Shown here: in pieces, positions 44,601 through 56,942 of the stretch
How positions within the stretch are numbered: the first letter of the stretch is position 1
How the letters are laid out: every line of letters begins with the position of its first letter
The notes under the pieces: model-generated
Database searches by the model: none
Told to the model about the DNA's origin: nothing
What the model saw: only the letters and a program-made list of their open reading frames with translations
Made by a program: the position numbers and the translations under genes
Source of the DNA: Massariosphaeria phaeospora
Taxonomy: Eukaryota; Ascomycota; Dothideomycetes; Pleosporales
Reading direction: 5' to 3'
Assembly (NCBI GenBank): GCA_011032825.1
Contig: JAADJZ010000001.1
Span: 2,418,001-2,482,000, forward strand
Length of the DNA: 64,000 nt

Positions 44601-47221
44601 TTGCGTACAACTAGGTGTAGCTTGCTACTCTAAATTAATACGTTGCGTAGGTTATTAAATTTAACGCCTAGTTTGTTTATGTTGGCAAGACAAAGCAAGA
44701 ATAGCGTATTAGTAGGTAGTACATAGAACGTAACGTTTTCAATTGCTGTGTCAACGTGCAAAGTGCTTATAAAAGCAATTTCCTAGCTTCTACCAAAGCA
44801 GATTTGGTGCTGTCTAGCCGTTAAAGTATTTATCTGCAAGCTTTTTGTTGCTTGTAGAGTAATTGCTTGCAATTCGCTTACTATCGAAACGCCTAAGGCT
44901 TTTGTATTAAGCATAATGCCTTAGAAAACTTTTTTATTGTACCAATTCTCAAACGTAAATACGGCAGTAGGCGTTTTGTTAACTACTTTAAACGTATTAA
45001 TTTTGGTAGCTGCGTAACATACAGCTTAGTTGCTTAAATAAGCAATTGTTTAGTTTCTATCAATTGCACTAGTTAGTTTAATAAAAAACTAGTTTCTTTT
45101 TACTATCTTAGCAGCTAGCATTTGCTAGGCTTTTTTGTCGAATTCAAGGCTTTCGTAATTAGCTAAGAAAGCGTAAAAGTTAGCAACGCTAGAGTTAAGT
45201 TGTTTTTTGTATAAGTAAGCTAACGCCGTCTAGCAATATCTATTATAGAATTGCTTGCGCTTGTTCTTAGAGTACTTTGTTAACTAACAGCTAGGCTTGC
45301 TAAAAATAAAGCACTTTTTCTAGCGTTGCTATCGTTTGAGTAGCAATAGTCGTTAAAAGAGTAATTTTTAAAAGTTGTTTTAGTAGGCTCTATCGTTGAG
45401 GCCCTGTAGCGAAAAGCGTAATAGAAATTCTTGCGATTTGTTGCTTTAATTTCTCTATAAGCTTTAACTTCTATAGGTTTTGTTAGTTTAGTACTACTTA
45501 TAATTATGCTTTGTGTCGTTGTTAAAGTTGTTTCTATAAAGATATTAGCTATAGTTGCTTTTATAGTTGTCGTTAGCAGTGTATTTGTATTAGGTTTAAG
45601 TTACGTGCCTTTCGCAATTAAGTAGCAGCGCTAATAAACAAGCGTAAAGTAGACTAGAAACCTTTAAAAGTAGGTGCTAGAGCAAAAAGTGCAAAATTGC
45701 AATTCTTAATGCTGCTGCACGCATTAATTAATTGTTTACGCAGCACGTTGTTGCTTTAGTAGTTATAACCTAGTTCGCGTTAAAGCTTCTAGAGTTTGTT
45801 AATAAAAACTTGTAAAGCTTTAAAATGTAATTTGTTAAAGTAGGTGCTAATTGTACGGGCTAGCGTAGTTGTTCTCTACTCGCTAAAGTACAGTTAACGA
45901 TTCTCTTTAGTGTAAAAATAGCTCTTTATTATGCTTATTATTATTTTAAAGTTATAGCTCTAGCTTGCAAGACAGTTGTAATAGTAGCTTAATGCTCTTT
46001 TCTTTAGCATAATAGAGAAAGCTCGATTCTAGTACAGTTTAAGTAGCTCTATCTTGCTGCAGTTGTTGCGGAAAATTTTAAATTTGCTGTTAAATACGTT
46101 GTATAGCTTACTTTTAAAGCGTTTGTCGTTGTTGTACAGCTTGCAGAGGTTTGTAATAAGTTAATAGATATTGTTAAAACAGTTCGTAGAGCTTTTGCGT
46201 TGTAGAGAAAAGTTGTAGAAATTGTATAAGTTTGGTTGCTGCGTAGAAAGTAGAAAAGCGTTGTACTACTACTAAAAAAGTGCATAGAACGTAGGTTGCT
46301 TCTGCAGCAAAAATTAAATTTGAAGTAAGTAGTACTTCTTCGGTTGCTGTAATTGTAAACGCGTTTTAGGTTGTAGTACAAGTAAAGCTAAGTAAAAGAA
46401 AAAAAGTAAATAGGCAAAAAGTTGTTGTTGAGAAAATTATTGTAACAAAAAAGTGTTGTACGTAGGCGCTAGCGAACGATTTGAGTTAAAGTGCAAGTTA
46501 AAGTTCTTAGTTATTTTAAGCTAATTAGCAACTTCTTTGTTAGTTTATTTGTAATAGTTGCTTTGTATTGTTTCTGCTATGTTGCAATCAATTAACTTGC
46601 TATTTTTAACAACAAAGACACTTTGTATGCGTAGGTAGTTTTAAAAGCGAAAAAGCAAAATCTTATTAACTTTAGCAAATAGTTTTTTTGGCTAGCTTTT
46701 AAAAGTAACTGTAGTTGTATTCTATAGCTTATAGTTCTCTAATCTATAGTTCTAAAAAGTGCAGTATTAAAAGAAAAAGTAAGTGTTAACTGTTTTTGTG
46801 TTAATAGCTGTAATGTTTGTATTCTCGTTAATGTCTAGAAGTCAACCGTAGTTATTTTTGTTAATAATTATTTGTTTTTTTTTTGTAAAGTAGTTGGTGT
46901 AAGGCATTGTAAAGAAAGTAGTAAAAAAACGTTTCTTCGAAAAGTTGAGGCGCAAGTTGATAGTACTGTTAGAAGTAAGTACTTTAAGCGTAAGCAAGAA
47001 CTTAAGTAAACGCTTAGAGTTCTTGTTGCTTAGTAATAAACTTCAACGCGCAAGCTTTCGGCAAAAGCGTAATAAACGCGAGAACTTAGGTAAACGCTTA
47101 GAGTTTTATTAGCACACGGTTTGTAGTATCAATGTACTTCTAGTTGTGTTTTTTTTTATTATTCTTGCCGTTTGTAGTTATCTCATAGCATTGCTATATT
47201 GTAAAGTTAACTACTAATTAG

Positions 47222-47447
47222 TGTTAGTTTACAAGTGTAAAAGAGAAAAACAAGTGTATAAGTAACTAATCTTTGTATATTAGTTCGTGTATGTTCTATT
47301 TACAATAGAACGAAATAGTTTTATACACTACTTATAAGCTTGCTTTATATTTGCTACTACACGAAGTAGTAGTAAAAAAAGCTATATGCTTGCGCTGTGT
47401 GTACGTTACACAGCACCTAGCTATGCAAAAGCAAAAAAGTACAAATA
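47222..47447 (-). repeat. Copia 5' LTR (226 bp)
   Basis: Mate of 41,410-41,635. It is the upstream LTR because pol reads leftward. The near equality of the two LTRs apart from C/T and G/A changes suggests insertion followed by RIP. Confidence 0.85.
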
Positions 47448-48517
47448 GTAATAGCAAGAAACAACTTACATTAAAAAGCTGCAAGAAGTGCAACAAGTAA
47501 AAAAGTATGCAAAAAGTAAAAAAATTGTTTTTCTTGTAGTACTGCTAGAACTCAAGCGAGTTGTAGCTTTCGTAGCTGTTTATAATAAGCAAACAATAGT
47601 TTTCTACAGTTCTTTTCTTTGTGTAAGCATTAAAGTGCTTTAGCTACTCTAAACTAAGCTTGTTTGTTGTTTAGCTATTCTTAGAAACTGCAATAACTTA
47701 GTTGCGAAGTAGGTTATTTTCTTTGTACTAAGCAAAAATGTAGTTCTTGCTTTAAAAAATAACAAAGAGTAGAATTGCTTACTTAGTTGCGTTGATACTT
47801 TAGATTACTGTAGTCTACTCGCGATTGCTTTGCTAAACGCTTTTCAACTATTTTTAACGCTTAGAGCTTGTAACTACTGCTTTAGTTAATATTATGCCTA
47901 TTATAAAGCCAAACTTGTTAAAGTTGTAAGTATTTTTGTTAAGAATACTATAGTTAGCTTTTGTATTCTTTACAAGTTAAAACTAGCTTCGTATAACTTT
48001 AGAATTCTTGCAGAAAGCTTGCTTGTAGTTGTACTTGCAATTAAATTTAACTTAAAGCTTATAGCAACGTTTAACGAAAGTTAAAGCCTAGTTAACGCTT
48101 ACTAGTAGTTAGCTACGCTTTTTGCGTAGTAGATTAGCTATATTCTTTATAGCAGCAAGCCGTAGCAGAAATTCTTGCGCGTTAAAATTAAGTATATGCT
48201 AAACAATTACTTTTTTCTTTATTAAACGAAGATTTGCTAAGTTAAGTGCGCAATTGCGTCGAAACTACTTTCTAGCGCGTTAATTGCTAAGTGTTGTTTA
48301 AAAAACGTTGTAGATAGCTGCAGCGCGTTGTTGAAAAAAAGTTGCGTTTTGTTTAATAGCCTAAAGCGCAAGCTGTATACGTGCTTTTTTTAAATTCAAA
48401 TTACTTATATTGTTGTTAAGCTATTGCTATTCTACTATTTGCAACAGTACGTTTTAGTAGAGTTTTAGCAAAGTAACTAACTCGCTTATGTAACTAACTC
48501 GCTTGTAAAGTACGTTA

Positions 48518-49028
48518 CTATTTATAAAGTATAAAGCTATTACCTATTTCGTAGTCTTTAGTTTAGAGTAGAATATATATTTAAATACTAAAAAAAGCTT
48601 TTACTATTAGAATATAAATAGAAGAGTTTATTTATGTATAAAATATGCAAGCTTAAAAAAATAAACCTAATTTAAAACTATAAAGCTATTATTTTATAAG
48701 TTTATAAAGTTAAAAGAATACTTTAGTTTTACTATAGTACAACTTAGGTTTAAGTTTCTCTATAGTAGAATCTTAAAGCAAAATATAATATATTTTTTGT
48801 TTTTTTATTAGAAACTATTATTTAAACTATTATATTTTACTTGTATAGCTAGAAAGCTATTATATTAGTTTATTAAACTACTAGTAGTTACTACTTTTAT
48901 ATATTATAGAGTATAAATAAAAAATACTAAACTCTGCCTATAGAGTATAAAATCTACTTTAACTTTATTTTTATTTTTATTTTTATTTTATTTTTTTACG
49001 CGCTAGACTTTATTATATATTTAATCTA
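48518..49028. other. AT-rich spacer between E0 and E1
   Basis: About 510 bp of very AT-rich sequence with short runs of TTTTATTTTTATTT. It contains ATGTATAAAATATG, which resembles a TATA region of an LTR, but no pair or duplication was found. Confidence 0.4.
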
Positions 49029-50891
49029 ACGTACTTTACGAGTTCGTGCACTACACAGGTTCGTGCACTACTTTTGCTAAGCTTCTACCAACTCAACCTC
49101 TATACGTAATGCCTTAACAACAATACTAAATAGAGCTTTCTAATAAGCGTTAGATACAAACTGCTCTTTAAGCTTTTAAACAAAACGCAACACTTTTCTT
49201 GCAACGCGTTGCAGCTATCTACAAAGTTACTTATACAACACTAAGCTACTAACGCGTAGAACAAACTCTACAAGCAAATCGCTAGCCGAAATTAAAGAAT
49301 TTAACAAAAACTAAAAAAGGCGTAGTTGTTGAGCATATACTTGACTTTATTTCGCGCGGATTCTCTTCTAGGCTCGCAGCTGTAGCTGATATAGCCAATT
49401 CTTTACGCGCAAAGCGCAATTTAGGCTAAGTTAGCTTAAACTAGTCTAGTACGTAGGTCATGCACTGCTCTAAGTTTACAATAAAGTTTAATCGCAAGTA
49501 CAATTACAAAAAAGCACTTTGCAAGAATTCTAAAGTTATCTAGAGCTAGTTTCGCCTAGTAGCTAACATAAAAGCCAAGTACAGTATCTAGAATAAAAAC
49601 ACGTACAACTTCGACAAAACAGGCTTTATAATAAGCTAGATATTAACTAAAGCAGTTGTTACAGCTTTAGAGAAACGAGAAAAGCCAAAGGCAATACAGC
49701 AAAACAATAAAAAGTAAACAACAGTTATTCAAAGCATCAACGCAACAAAGTAAGCTATTCTACTTTTTATTATTTTTAAAGGCTGCTACTACTTCTTTGC
49801 TTAGTACAAGAAAGAGAATCTGCTTTAGAACTAGGTTATTGCAGTTTCTAAGAAAAGCTAGACAACAAATAAGCTTAGCCTATAGTAGTTAAAGTACTTT
49901 AATAAGCATACAAAGAAAAAAGTAGTTAGCAGCTACTAACTACTCGCAATTAACGGCTATAAGAGCTATAACTCGCTCGCATTCTAGCAATACTACAAGA
50001 AAAACAAAATTATTACTATTTGTATGTTTCCGCACTTATCGCACTTTCTGCAGCTTCTTAATGTAGGTTGTTTTGCTTCTTTAAAAAAAGCGTACAAGCG
50101 CTAAGCTAAAAATCTCATGCGCAATTAAATTACTTACATTACAAAACTTAAGTTTCTACTATGCTTCATACGCGCCTATAATGCTGCAATTACTAAAAGT
50201 AATATCCAAAAAAGTTTCGAGGCGCTAGATTGGTTCTATTTAACCTAGAACGAGTTATAACAGCTTTTAACGTTTAGTTGCGTACTCTATTACTACTACT
50301 ACCTATTAACAACAAGCTCTAGCAGTTGCAAACTCTAAGCAATACTTTTAAACTAGAGTTACAATTAACGCTTGTAAAAGCAAAAATTTAGAAGCATATA
50401 GATAGCTTACTAACGTCTATAGTAAAAGCCTTTAAAAAAGTTTTAAAAGAAGCAGCTATTATCGCGCACAAGCTAGTGTTAGCGCAATAGAAAATAGCTA
50501 AGCTAAAAGTAGCAAATAAAGCTGCTACGCGACGTAAATCGCATAAAAGAAAGCAGGTTTAGGCAGAAAGAACTTTGACAGTTAAGAATAAAGCTCGTTT
50601 AACTACTCTAAAGGAGTTTAGAGCGCGTAGTAATAAAAAGAAGCTAAAGACGCAAGTGCGCGCTAAAGCAGGTGAACTATCTCAAAAGCAGTGTAGATAG
50701 TGCAATTAAACTAAGCATAACGCGCGTACGTGTAAGCAAGTAGTAAAAGTAAACTCTAAATAATATCTCGTGTTATATTGCTTTATACAAGGCTAAAGTA
50801 AACTGTTTTGCGCTAGAATAAAGTAGTTTTGGTAGGAGCTTGGCAAAAGTAGTGCACGAACCTGTGTAGTACACGAACTCGTAAAGTACGT
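49029..50891 (+). mobile_element. Pogo-like transposon E1 (1,863 bp)
   Basis: TA lies at 49,027-49,028 and 50,892-50,893. The ends read ACGTACTTTAC, GAGTTCGTGCACTAC, AC, AGGTTCGTGCACTAC, and the right end is nearly identical. The plus strand is among the best readable copies: a CENP-B-type region near 49,340, NFDKTGF near 49,610, and the LNVGCFASLKKAY block near 50,060. A C-terminal zinc knuckle region is at about 50,695-50,740. Stops still occur every 20-50 codons. Confidence 0.84.
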
Positions 50892-50893
50892 TA

Positions 50894-51171
50894 TAAGTTT
50901 CTACTTATAGACTATTATTTAACTATTACTTAAAGTTGCTAGAAAATAGTGCGCAAGACTTATAAAAGTATAAGTATACTTATAAAGTAGTTAACGTAAT
51001 ATAAGCTAAATAGTCTAGGCTAAAAAAAAGTGCGTAGAAAGTTAAGCTAGGTAGCTATTAATTTTAAATTCTATAAAGATAACTTTATAGCGCTATAAAA
51101 AATAAATTTTAGCTAGCTTTTAATAGTAAACTAGCTACGTAATTAGTATTAAGTTAAAGTTTAGCTTTGCA
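50894..51171. other. AT-rich spacer between E1 and Ex
   Basis: About 280 bp with no recognisable gene or repeat end. Confidence 0.4.
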
Positions 51172-51173
51172 TA

Positions 51174-53036
51174 ACGTACCTAACGAGTTAGCGAGCTACA
51201 CGAGTTAGCAAAACACTTTTGCTAAGCTTTTACCAAAACTAATTTTATTCTAGCGCAAAATAGCTTACTTTAGCTCTGTATAGTATAATACAATATAAAA
51301 TATTATTTAGAGTTTACTTTTACTACTTGCTTATACCTACGCGCGTTATGCTTAGTTTAATTGCATTGCTCGCAGCGCTTTTAAGTTAGCTTACCTCCTT
51401 TAGCGCGCACTTGCATTTTTAGCTTTTTTTAATTACTACGCGCTCTAAAGTTCTTAGAAGCAGCTAAACAAGCTTTATTTTTAACTACTAAATTTTTTTT
51501 GCTTAAACCTGCTTTTCTTTATGCGTTCTACGCTGCGTAGCAGCATTATTTTCTACTTAAAGCTTTGCAATTTCTTTTTGCGCTAACACTAGCTTGTGCG
51601 CAATAATTACTACTTTCTTTAAAACTTTTTTAAAAGCTTTTACTACAAACGTTAGTAAGCTAACTATATACTTTTAAATTCTTACTTTTACAAGCGTTAA
51701 TTGCGACTTTAGTTTAAAAGTATTGCTTAGAGTTTGCAACTATTAGAGCTTGTTGTTAATAAATAGTAGTAGTAATAAAGTACGCAACTAAACGTTAAAA
51801 GCTATTATAACTCGTTTTAGGTTAGATAAAACTAATCTAGCGCTTTGAAACTTTTTTTGGATATTACTAAAAGTAATTGCAGCATTATAAGCGCGTATAA
51901 AGTATAGTAAAAACTTAAGTTTTGTAATGTAAGTAATTTTGTTGCGTATAAAATCTTCGGCTTAGCGCTTATACACTTTTTAAAAAAAATTAAAACAACT
52001 TACACTAAAAAGCTATAAAAAGTGCAATAAGTGCGAAAGTATGTAAATAGTAATAATCTTGTTTTTCTTGTAGTATTGCTAGAATTCAAGCGAGTTGTAG
52101 CTTTTATAGCTATTAATTGCGAGTAGTTAGTAGCTGCTAACTACTTTTATTTTTGTATTCTTATTATAGTGCTTTAACTACTTAAAACTAAGTTTATTTA
52201 TTGTCTAGCTCTTTTTAGAAACTGCAATAATCTAGTTTTAAAGCAAGTTATTTTTTTTATACTAAGCAAAAAAGTAGTAGCTATTTTTGAAAATAATAAA
52301 AAGTAGAATAGCTTAACTTGTTGCGTTAATGCTTTGGATAACTATTGTTTACTTTCTATTGCTTTGCTGCACTGCCTTTAGCTATTCTCGTTTTTCCAAA
52401 GTTGTAACAACGGCTTTAGTTAATATCTAGCTTTTTATAAAGCTTACTTCGTTAAAGTTGTACGTATTTTTATTCTAGATAATGTACTTAGCTTTGATAT
52501 TAGCTACTAGGCTAAACTAGCTCTAGATAACCTTTAGATTTTTCCAAAGTACTTTTTTATAATTGTACTTGCAATTGAACTTTATTGTAAACTTAAAGCA
52601 GCGCTTAACCTACATACTAGGCTAGTTTAAGCTAACCTAGCTAAAATTGCGCTTTGCGCGCAAGAAATTAGCTATATTAGCTATAGCTGCGAGCTTAAAA
52701 AAGAATTCGCGCGTAATAAGCTTAAGTATATGCTCAACAACTACGCTTTCTTTAGTTTTGTTAGATTTATTAATTTAAGCTAGCAATTTGCTTGTAAAAG
52801 TCGTTTAGCGCGTTGATAGCTTAGTATTGTTTAAGAAACGTTATAGATAGCTACAGCGCGTTGCAAAAAAAGTATTGCATTTTATTTAAAAGCTTAAAAA
52901 GCAGTTTGTATTTAACGTTTATTAGAAAGTTCTATTTAGTGTTGTTGTTAAAGCATTGCGTACATAGGTAGAGTTAGTAAAAGCTTAGCAAAAGTATTTT
53001 GCTAACTCGTGTACTTTGCTAACTCGTTAGGTACGT
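51174..53036 (-). mobile_element. Pogo-like transposon Ex (1,863 bp)
   Basis: TA lies at 51,172-51,173 and 53,037-53,038. The right end reads inward ACGTACCTAAC, GAGTTAGCAAAGTAC, AC, GAGTTAGCAAAATAC. The left end has the same layout, with a first unit differing at a few bases. The minus strand reads as a pogo transposase with its zinc knuckle near the left end (51,350-51,400). It is RIP-broken. The length equals that of E1. Confidence 0.82.
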
Positions 53037-53038
53037 TA

Positions 53039-53499
53039 ATTTAGTAAAAATTCTATTAGTAAAGAGTTACTAAGCGTATGCCTATAAAGTTGTAAAAGTA
53101 TATTAAATTAAAAATAGTAATTTTATTCTTTAAAAGCGTTTTAGATAATAGAGAATTACTTTGTGCATTAAAAGATAAAAGTACTTTTATTAGTAAATAA
53201 GCTTTATATAAATTGCAAGCTAAGCTAAGTTTATATTAGTAAATAACTAAAAATAAATAATAGCAAATAACTAATAAAAGAATAGACTAGCTAGTAAGAA
53301 TTAAGTTAGAAAAAGAGGTACTAAGTAAGTTTAGGTAATAGATACTTTATTTACACTTTTAGCGCAAGTTATATATTATTACTTAAAACTAACTTTTTTA
53401 AATATATAAATTACCTAAGTTTAAAGTAGTTAAATTCATAGAAACGCTAAAATTAGTAGCGTTAAAAAAGCAAATATAAAGTACTTAGTTTAAACTAGA
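53039..53499. other. AT-rich spacer between Ex and E3
   Basis: About 460 bp without recognised features. No ORF, terminal repeat or RNA gene was seen. Confidence 0.4.
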
Positions 53500-53501
53500 T
53501 A

Positions 53502-55870
53502 ATGTATTTTACTACTAAGTAACTTACACTAGTAAGCAACTTACTTAATTTAAATCGTACTATAAGCTGTAGTACAAATTACGATATTTTAACAACTATA
53601 CGTTGTACTATAAGCTAGAGTATATTATTAGCTATTAAAATTATTAAAAGTAACTACTTTATAGATTCGCGCATTATGCTTTGCTTTACTATAGGTTCTA
53701 CAGCGCTTTTGTCGCAGTGCTGCATGCGCTATACTATTACTTTTTAACAACTTCGCAACTATTTCTTGCTTACTACTACTTTTTTAAAAAGTTAACCTAG
53801 CTTCTTTTTCTATTGTAAGCGTATTTTTTTTGAATATACTTTTGTTTACGACTTTTACGCTTAGTTGCAGCTTTAATAGTTATACAAAGCTAAGTAATTT
53901 TATTTACTATTAATGCGTATTTGTAAGCTACTACTAGCGCGCTTTTCTTAAGCTTTCGTAGTAACTTAAGAATAGAAATGTTATTAAAAGTGTTTTTTTT
54001 ACCGAAAGTATTTGTAATCGAACTCGAAGATTTCGCTTAAGAAAATATTTTATATTCAAAAAGCTTAACGACAACAAAGAAAAACAATTTAATTTAATAT
54101 TAAATAAAATAACAAAGTACACAAGCTGTTGCCTATAAATTCAATCTATGTATAAAATATACTTAGAAAAGTTAACTACAAAAAATTAAAACTATAAAAG
54201 AAATTCTACTAATTTATATAGTTCTATAATGCTTTGCTAAAAGCGTTTTACTTAGTTTGCTTAGTATGCTTAGTACTAAGCGCGCTAATTTTACTAAGCA
54301 ACTTCTACTTAGTTTGCTTAGTACTAAAACTACTAAGCGTGCTAAGCACGTTGCGTAATTTTTATTTACTTAACTTTGCTTTGCGTATTGTTGTACTTTC
54401 GTTTTGCACACTAGCAAGCTTTAACAAATTTCTTACGTTATTGCTTAATTTACAATACTTAGTATCGTTTCTATTCGTAATAAGAAATTAGTAATAAGTT
54501 AACGCGGAACCTAATTCTACTGCAAATAAAAGTAAATTAAACTTCAAACTCGCGCGCGTTTTTTAGTATTTGCGATTTCTAAGAAGTAAATTGCTAAAGT
54601 AGTTAATTAAGTGTACAAAAACGCATATTAAGCTTTGATATTATAGTATGTAAGTTGTGTAGAACAAGCCTAGCGCTTTTAAAAGGTTTTTTTAATGCTC
54701 TTTGCTATAAACGTTTTAAAATAAGCTATTTTAAACGTAGTAAAAAAATCTAGTTTAGCAACATAAATAACAAACTTGCGCGCTAAAAGTATAATCTTAG
54801 TACTACATACGCGTTTTAACGGCGAAAAGTAGCTAACGTTAAAAAGCTATAGCAAGTGCAACGAGTACAAAAGTATATACAAAGTAATAATATTGTATTC
54901 TACGCAACAACTTTAGAAAGCAAGTAAGTTATAGCTTTTATAGCTGTTTAGAATTAGTAACTTACTATAGCCTATAGTACGCGTTATAGTAAACGCGTTA
55001 AAGTACTTTAACTACGCAATTTCAAGTTTATTATTTGTCTAGCTGTTTTTACTAATAGTAAGAATCTAGTTGCAAAGTATAAAGTTGTTCTTGTACTACG
55101 TAGAAACGTAAACTTTGCTAGCGTAGATAATAAAGAGTAGAATCGCTTACCTACTAGCGCAGATGCAACTAATAACAGTAACCTACTTGCAATTGCCTAG
55201 CTAAACTATTTTAAGTTTTTTATATTTTTTTAAAGCTATAATAACAAGCTAAAAGCTTATAACGCTTATTATAAAGCTAGATTTATCAAAGTTGTAAGTA
55301 TCTTTATTTAGAATGCTATGCTTTGCTTTTACGTTAGCTACAAGCTTAAACTACGCGTTTATAACTTTAGAATTTTTTTATTTCTTCTTTTAGTTATTGT
55401 AAAATTAAGTTCAACGCTTTCTAAGCTCTTTTCGTTGTTTAGTAAATTAATCTAGCGAGTTAATGCTAACAAGCTTAATTTCTTAGTAAGCGCGCAAGTT
55501 GTTAGCTATATCTCGTAGTAAGCTTTTGAATAGTAGAAACTCTTTTGAATCTAGATTAAGTATACGCTTTACTATCGCGTTTTTTTTAAGTAGCGTAAAG
55601 TTCTTGCAGTTAAGCTCGCAATCGCGTTGTAAATCTTGTTTGCAAGTTTAATAATTAAAAGTTGTTTAAAGCACTAGATAAGCGCGCGTAGCAGCTCGTT
55701 AAAAAAAACGCGTTTAAACTCGTAGCTTTAATAGCAATATTTATTCTAGTTTCGTTGCTAGATAATATAGTACAATGTAGTAGTTGCATTATAATAGTAC
55801 TATAGCTTATAGTACGATTTTAGTTAAGTAAGTTACTTAGTAGTGTAAGTTACTTAGTAGTAAATTACGT
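53502..55870 (-). mobile_element. Pogo-like transposon E3 with a nested solo LTR
   Basis: TA lies at 53,500-53,501 and 55,871-55,872. The right end reads inward ACGTAATTTAC, TACTAAGTAACTTAC, AC, TACTAAGTAACTTAC. The left matches with small changes. Without the solo LTR it is about 1.86 kb. The minus strand reads as a pogo transposase with stops. Just inside the ends lies a short hairpin, GTACTATA-AGC-TATAGTAC. Confidence 0.8.
53979..54482. mobile_element. Solo LTR of the gypsy G family (504 bp) in E3
   Basis: It starts TGTTATTA and ends CGTAATA (a RIP form of TAACA). A perfect 5-bp duplication, AGAAA, lies at 53,974-53,978 and 54,483-54,487. Its central block (about 54,236-54,350) is made of GCTTAGT-type words, not the GTAGC-type of three other copies. 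It shares that block type with 60,610-61,110. Confidence 0.82.
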
Positions 55871-56365
55871 TATAGTTTATTAATAGATATAAAAAGCTAA
55901 AGCTATATAAAATTAAAATATACGCTAGTGTTAATACGTATTCTTAGTATATTGTCTAGATATATATTAGTATATCTACTAGAACTTTAGTAAGTATACT
56001 TTTTTAGTTTTTATTTACTATAAAGAGTATAGGCAAAACTGTTTACTATATCTAATTAAACTAGAGTAAAGAAACTAAGTAGATGTTATACGCTTAACTT
56101 TTACTTATATTAAGTAATTATAGTAACGCGTAGTAAAAAAACTATTTTATATAAAGTATAAGTACTATAAACTAGTAAATAAAGTTATAGTAGTAGTAGT
56201 TATCTAAAAAGTTATTATTTACCTAGAAAGTAAAACTTATAGCTTTTATTACTTCTACTTTACTAACTTATTAAAATATACTTTTGCAATTTAGTAACTC
56301 AAAATTTCTTTTTACTAGATTACTTAGTTAACGTTATTACTTTTCTTGCAATTTATATAACGTTA

Positions 56366-56450
56366 TCTACTACTAAGCAGCGTACTTTACTAAAATTATA
56401 CTATAAGCTATAGTACTATTACAATGCAACTACTACTATCTACTATATTA
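56366..56450 (+). repeat. Orphan pogo terminal repeat (E3-like, single unit)
   Basis: It reads ACGTTATCTAC, TACTAAGCAGCGTAC, and then passes directly into sequence matching E3's subterminal region, including the GTAC...TATAGTAC hairpin. One of the two expected 15-bp units is missing. No transposase follows. Confidence 0.5.
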
Positions 56451-56721
56451 TTATTACAATTAATAATTCGCTAAGCTGCTAAAGCAAAGAATGCTTTTAC
56501 TTTAGCGTTAAAAGTAACAAAGTACGATTATACCTTAAGTAAGCTTAGCGCGTAAGCTAAGAACTTTCGACAACAACATAGCTTTTTTATATGCTTTTTC
56601 TAATCTTGTGCTCTTTATAGCACTTCAAAAGCAAAAAATTAAAGCGCTTTAACTAATTTGTTTAGTTTGCGAAAGTAAAAAGATTATATAAAGTACACTT
56701 ATATATATAGTTAAAACAATA

Positions 56722-56942
56722 AACTTTTATAGCTTATTATTTTCAATTTAGTTTATTTCAATTAGATCTCGATCTACTAAATTAACTTTTACTTTAACTT
56801 TAATACTTTTTGCAAAACGAAGCTTGCTACTACTTTAGTATTAAACGCTATACAACTTTTTTAGTCTATTGAACTTACTTATTTTCTAAAAACTAACTTA
56901 AAGTTAATAGACAACTTTTCTAAGTTCGCTTAGCTTTTACAA
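56722..56942 (+). repeat. Dispersed repeat, copy 2 (pairs with 240-460)
   Basis: It aligns with 240-460, with mostly transition differences, and stops at the same end word, CGCTTAGCTTTTAC. Class unknown. Confidence 0.55.

Larger units (their letters stand above)
41410..47447 (-). mobile_element. Ty1/copia LTR retrotransposon, full length (6,038 bp), degraded
   Basis: Two 226-bp LTRs, 41,410-41,635 and 47,222-47,447, run TGTTAGTTTAC to GTACAAA(C/T)A. The presumed 5-bp duplication is imperfect (TCAAT and GTAAT). Pol reads on the minus strand. About 43,800-44,100 is the end of an integrase-type region (83-codon open stretch with QRAFE and AINNTA). About 42,000-42,400 reads as RNase H, beginning with FVDGSFANN. 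Gag-like sequence should lie near 46,000-47,000. An A-rich tract by the left LTR (41,640-41,660) fits the polypurine tract. Many stops are present, so it is inactive. Confidence 0.83.
40598..48515 (-). mobile_element. Pogo-like transposon E0, split by a copia element
   Basis: TA lies at 40,596-40,597 and 48,516-48,517. The ends read inward A(C/T)GTACTCTAC, AAGCAAGTTATTTAC, AC, AAGCGAGTTAGTTAC. The right end has the same unit. Without the copia insert it is about 1.87 kb. The minus strand between 41,409 and about 40,740 reads as the C-terminal half of a pogo transposase ending in a zinc knuckle at about 40,740-40,800. The N-terminal half lies at 47,448-48,400. Stops are abundant. Confidence 0.82.

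Noticed and set aside
54234..54491. 85-codon ORF in AT-rich DNA
   Set aside because: It lies inside the solo LTR at 53,979-54,482. Its repetitive Leu/Val/Cys pattern comes from the GCTTAGT repeats.
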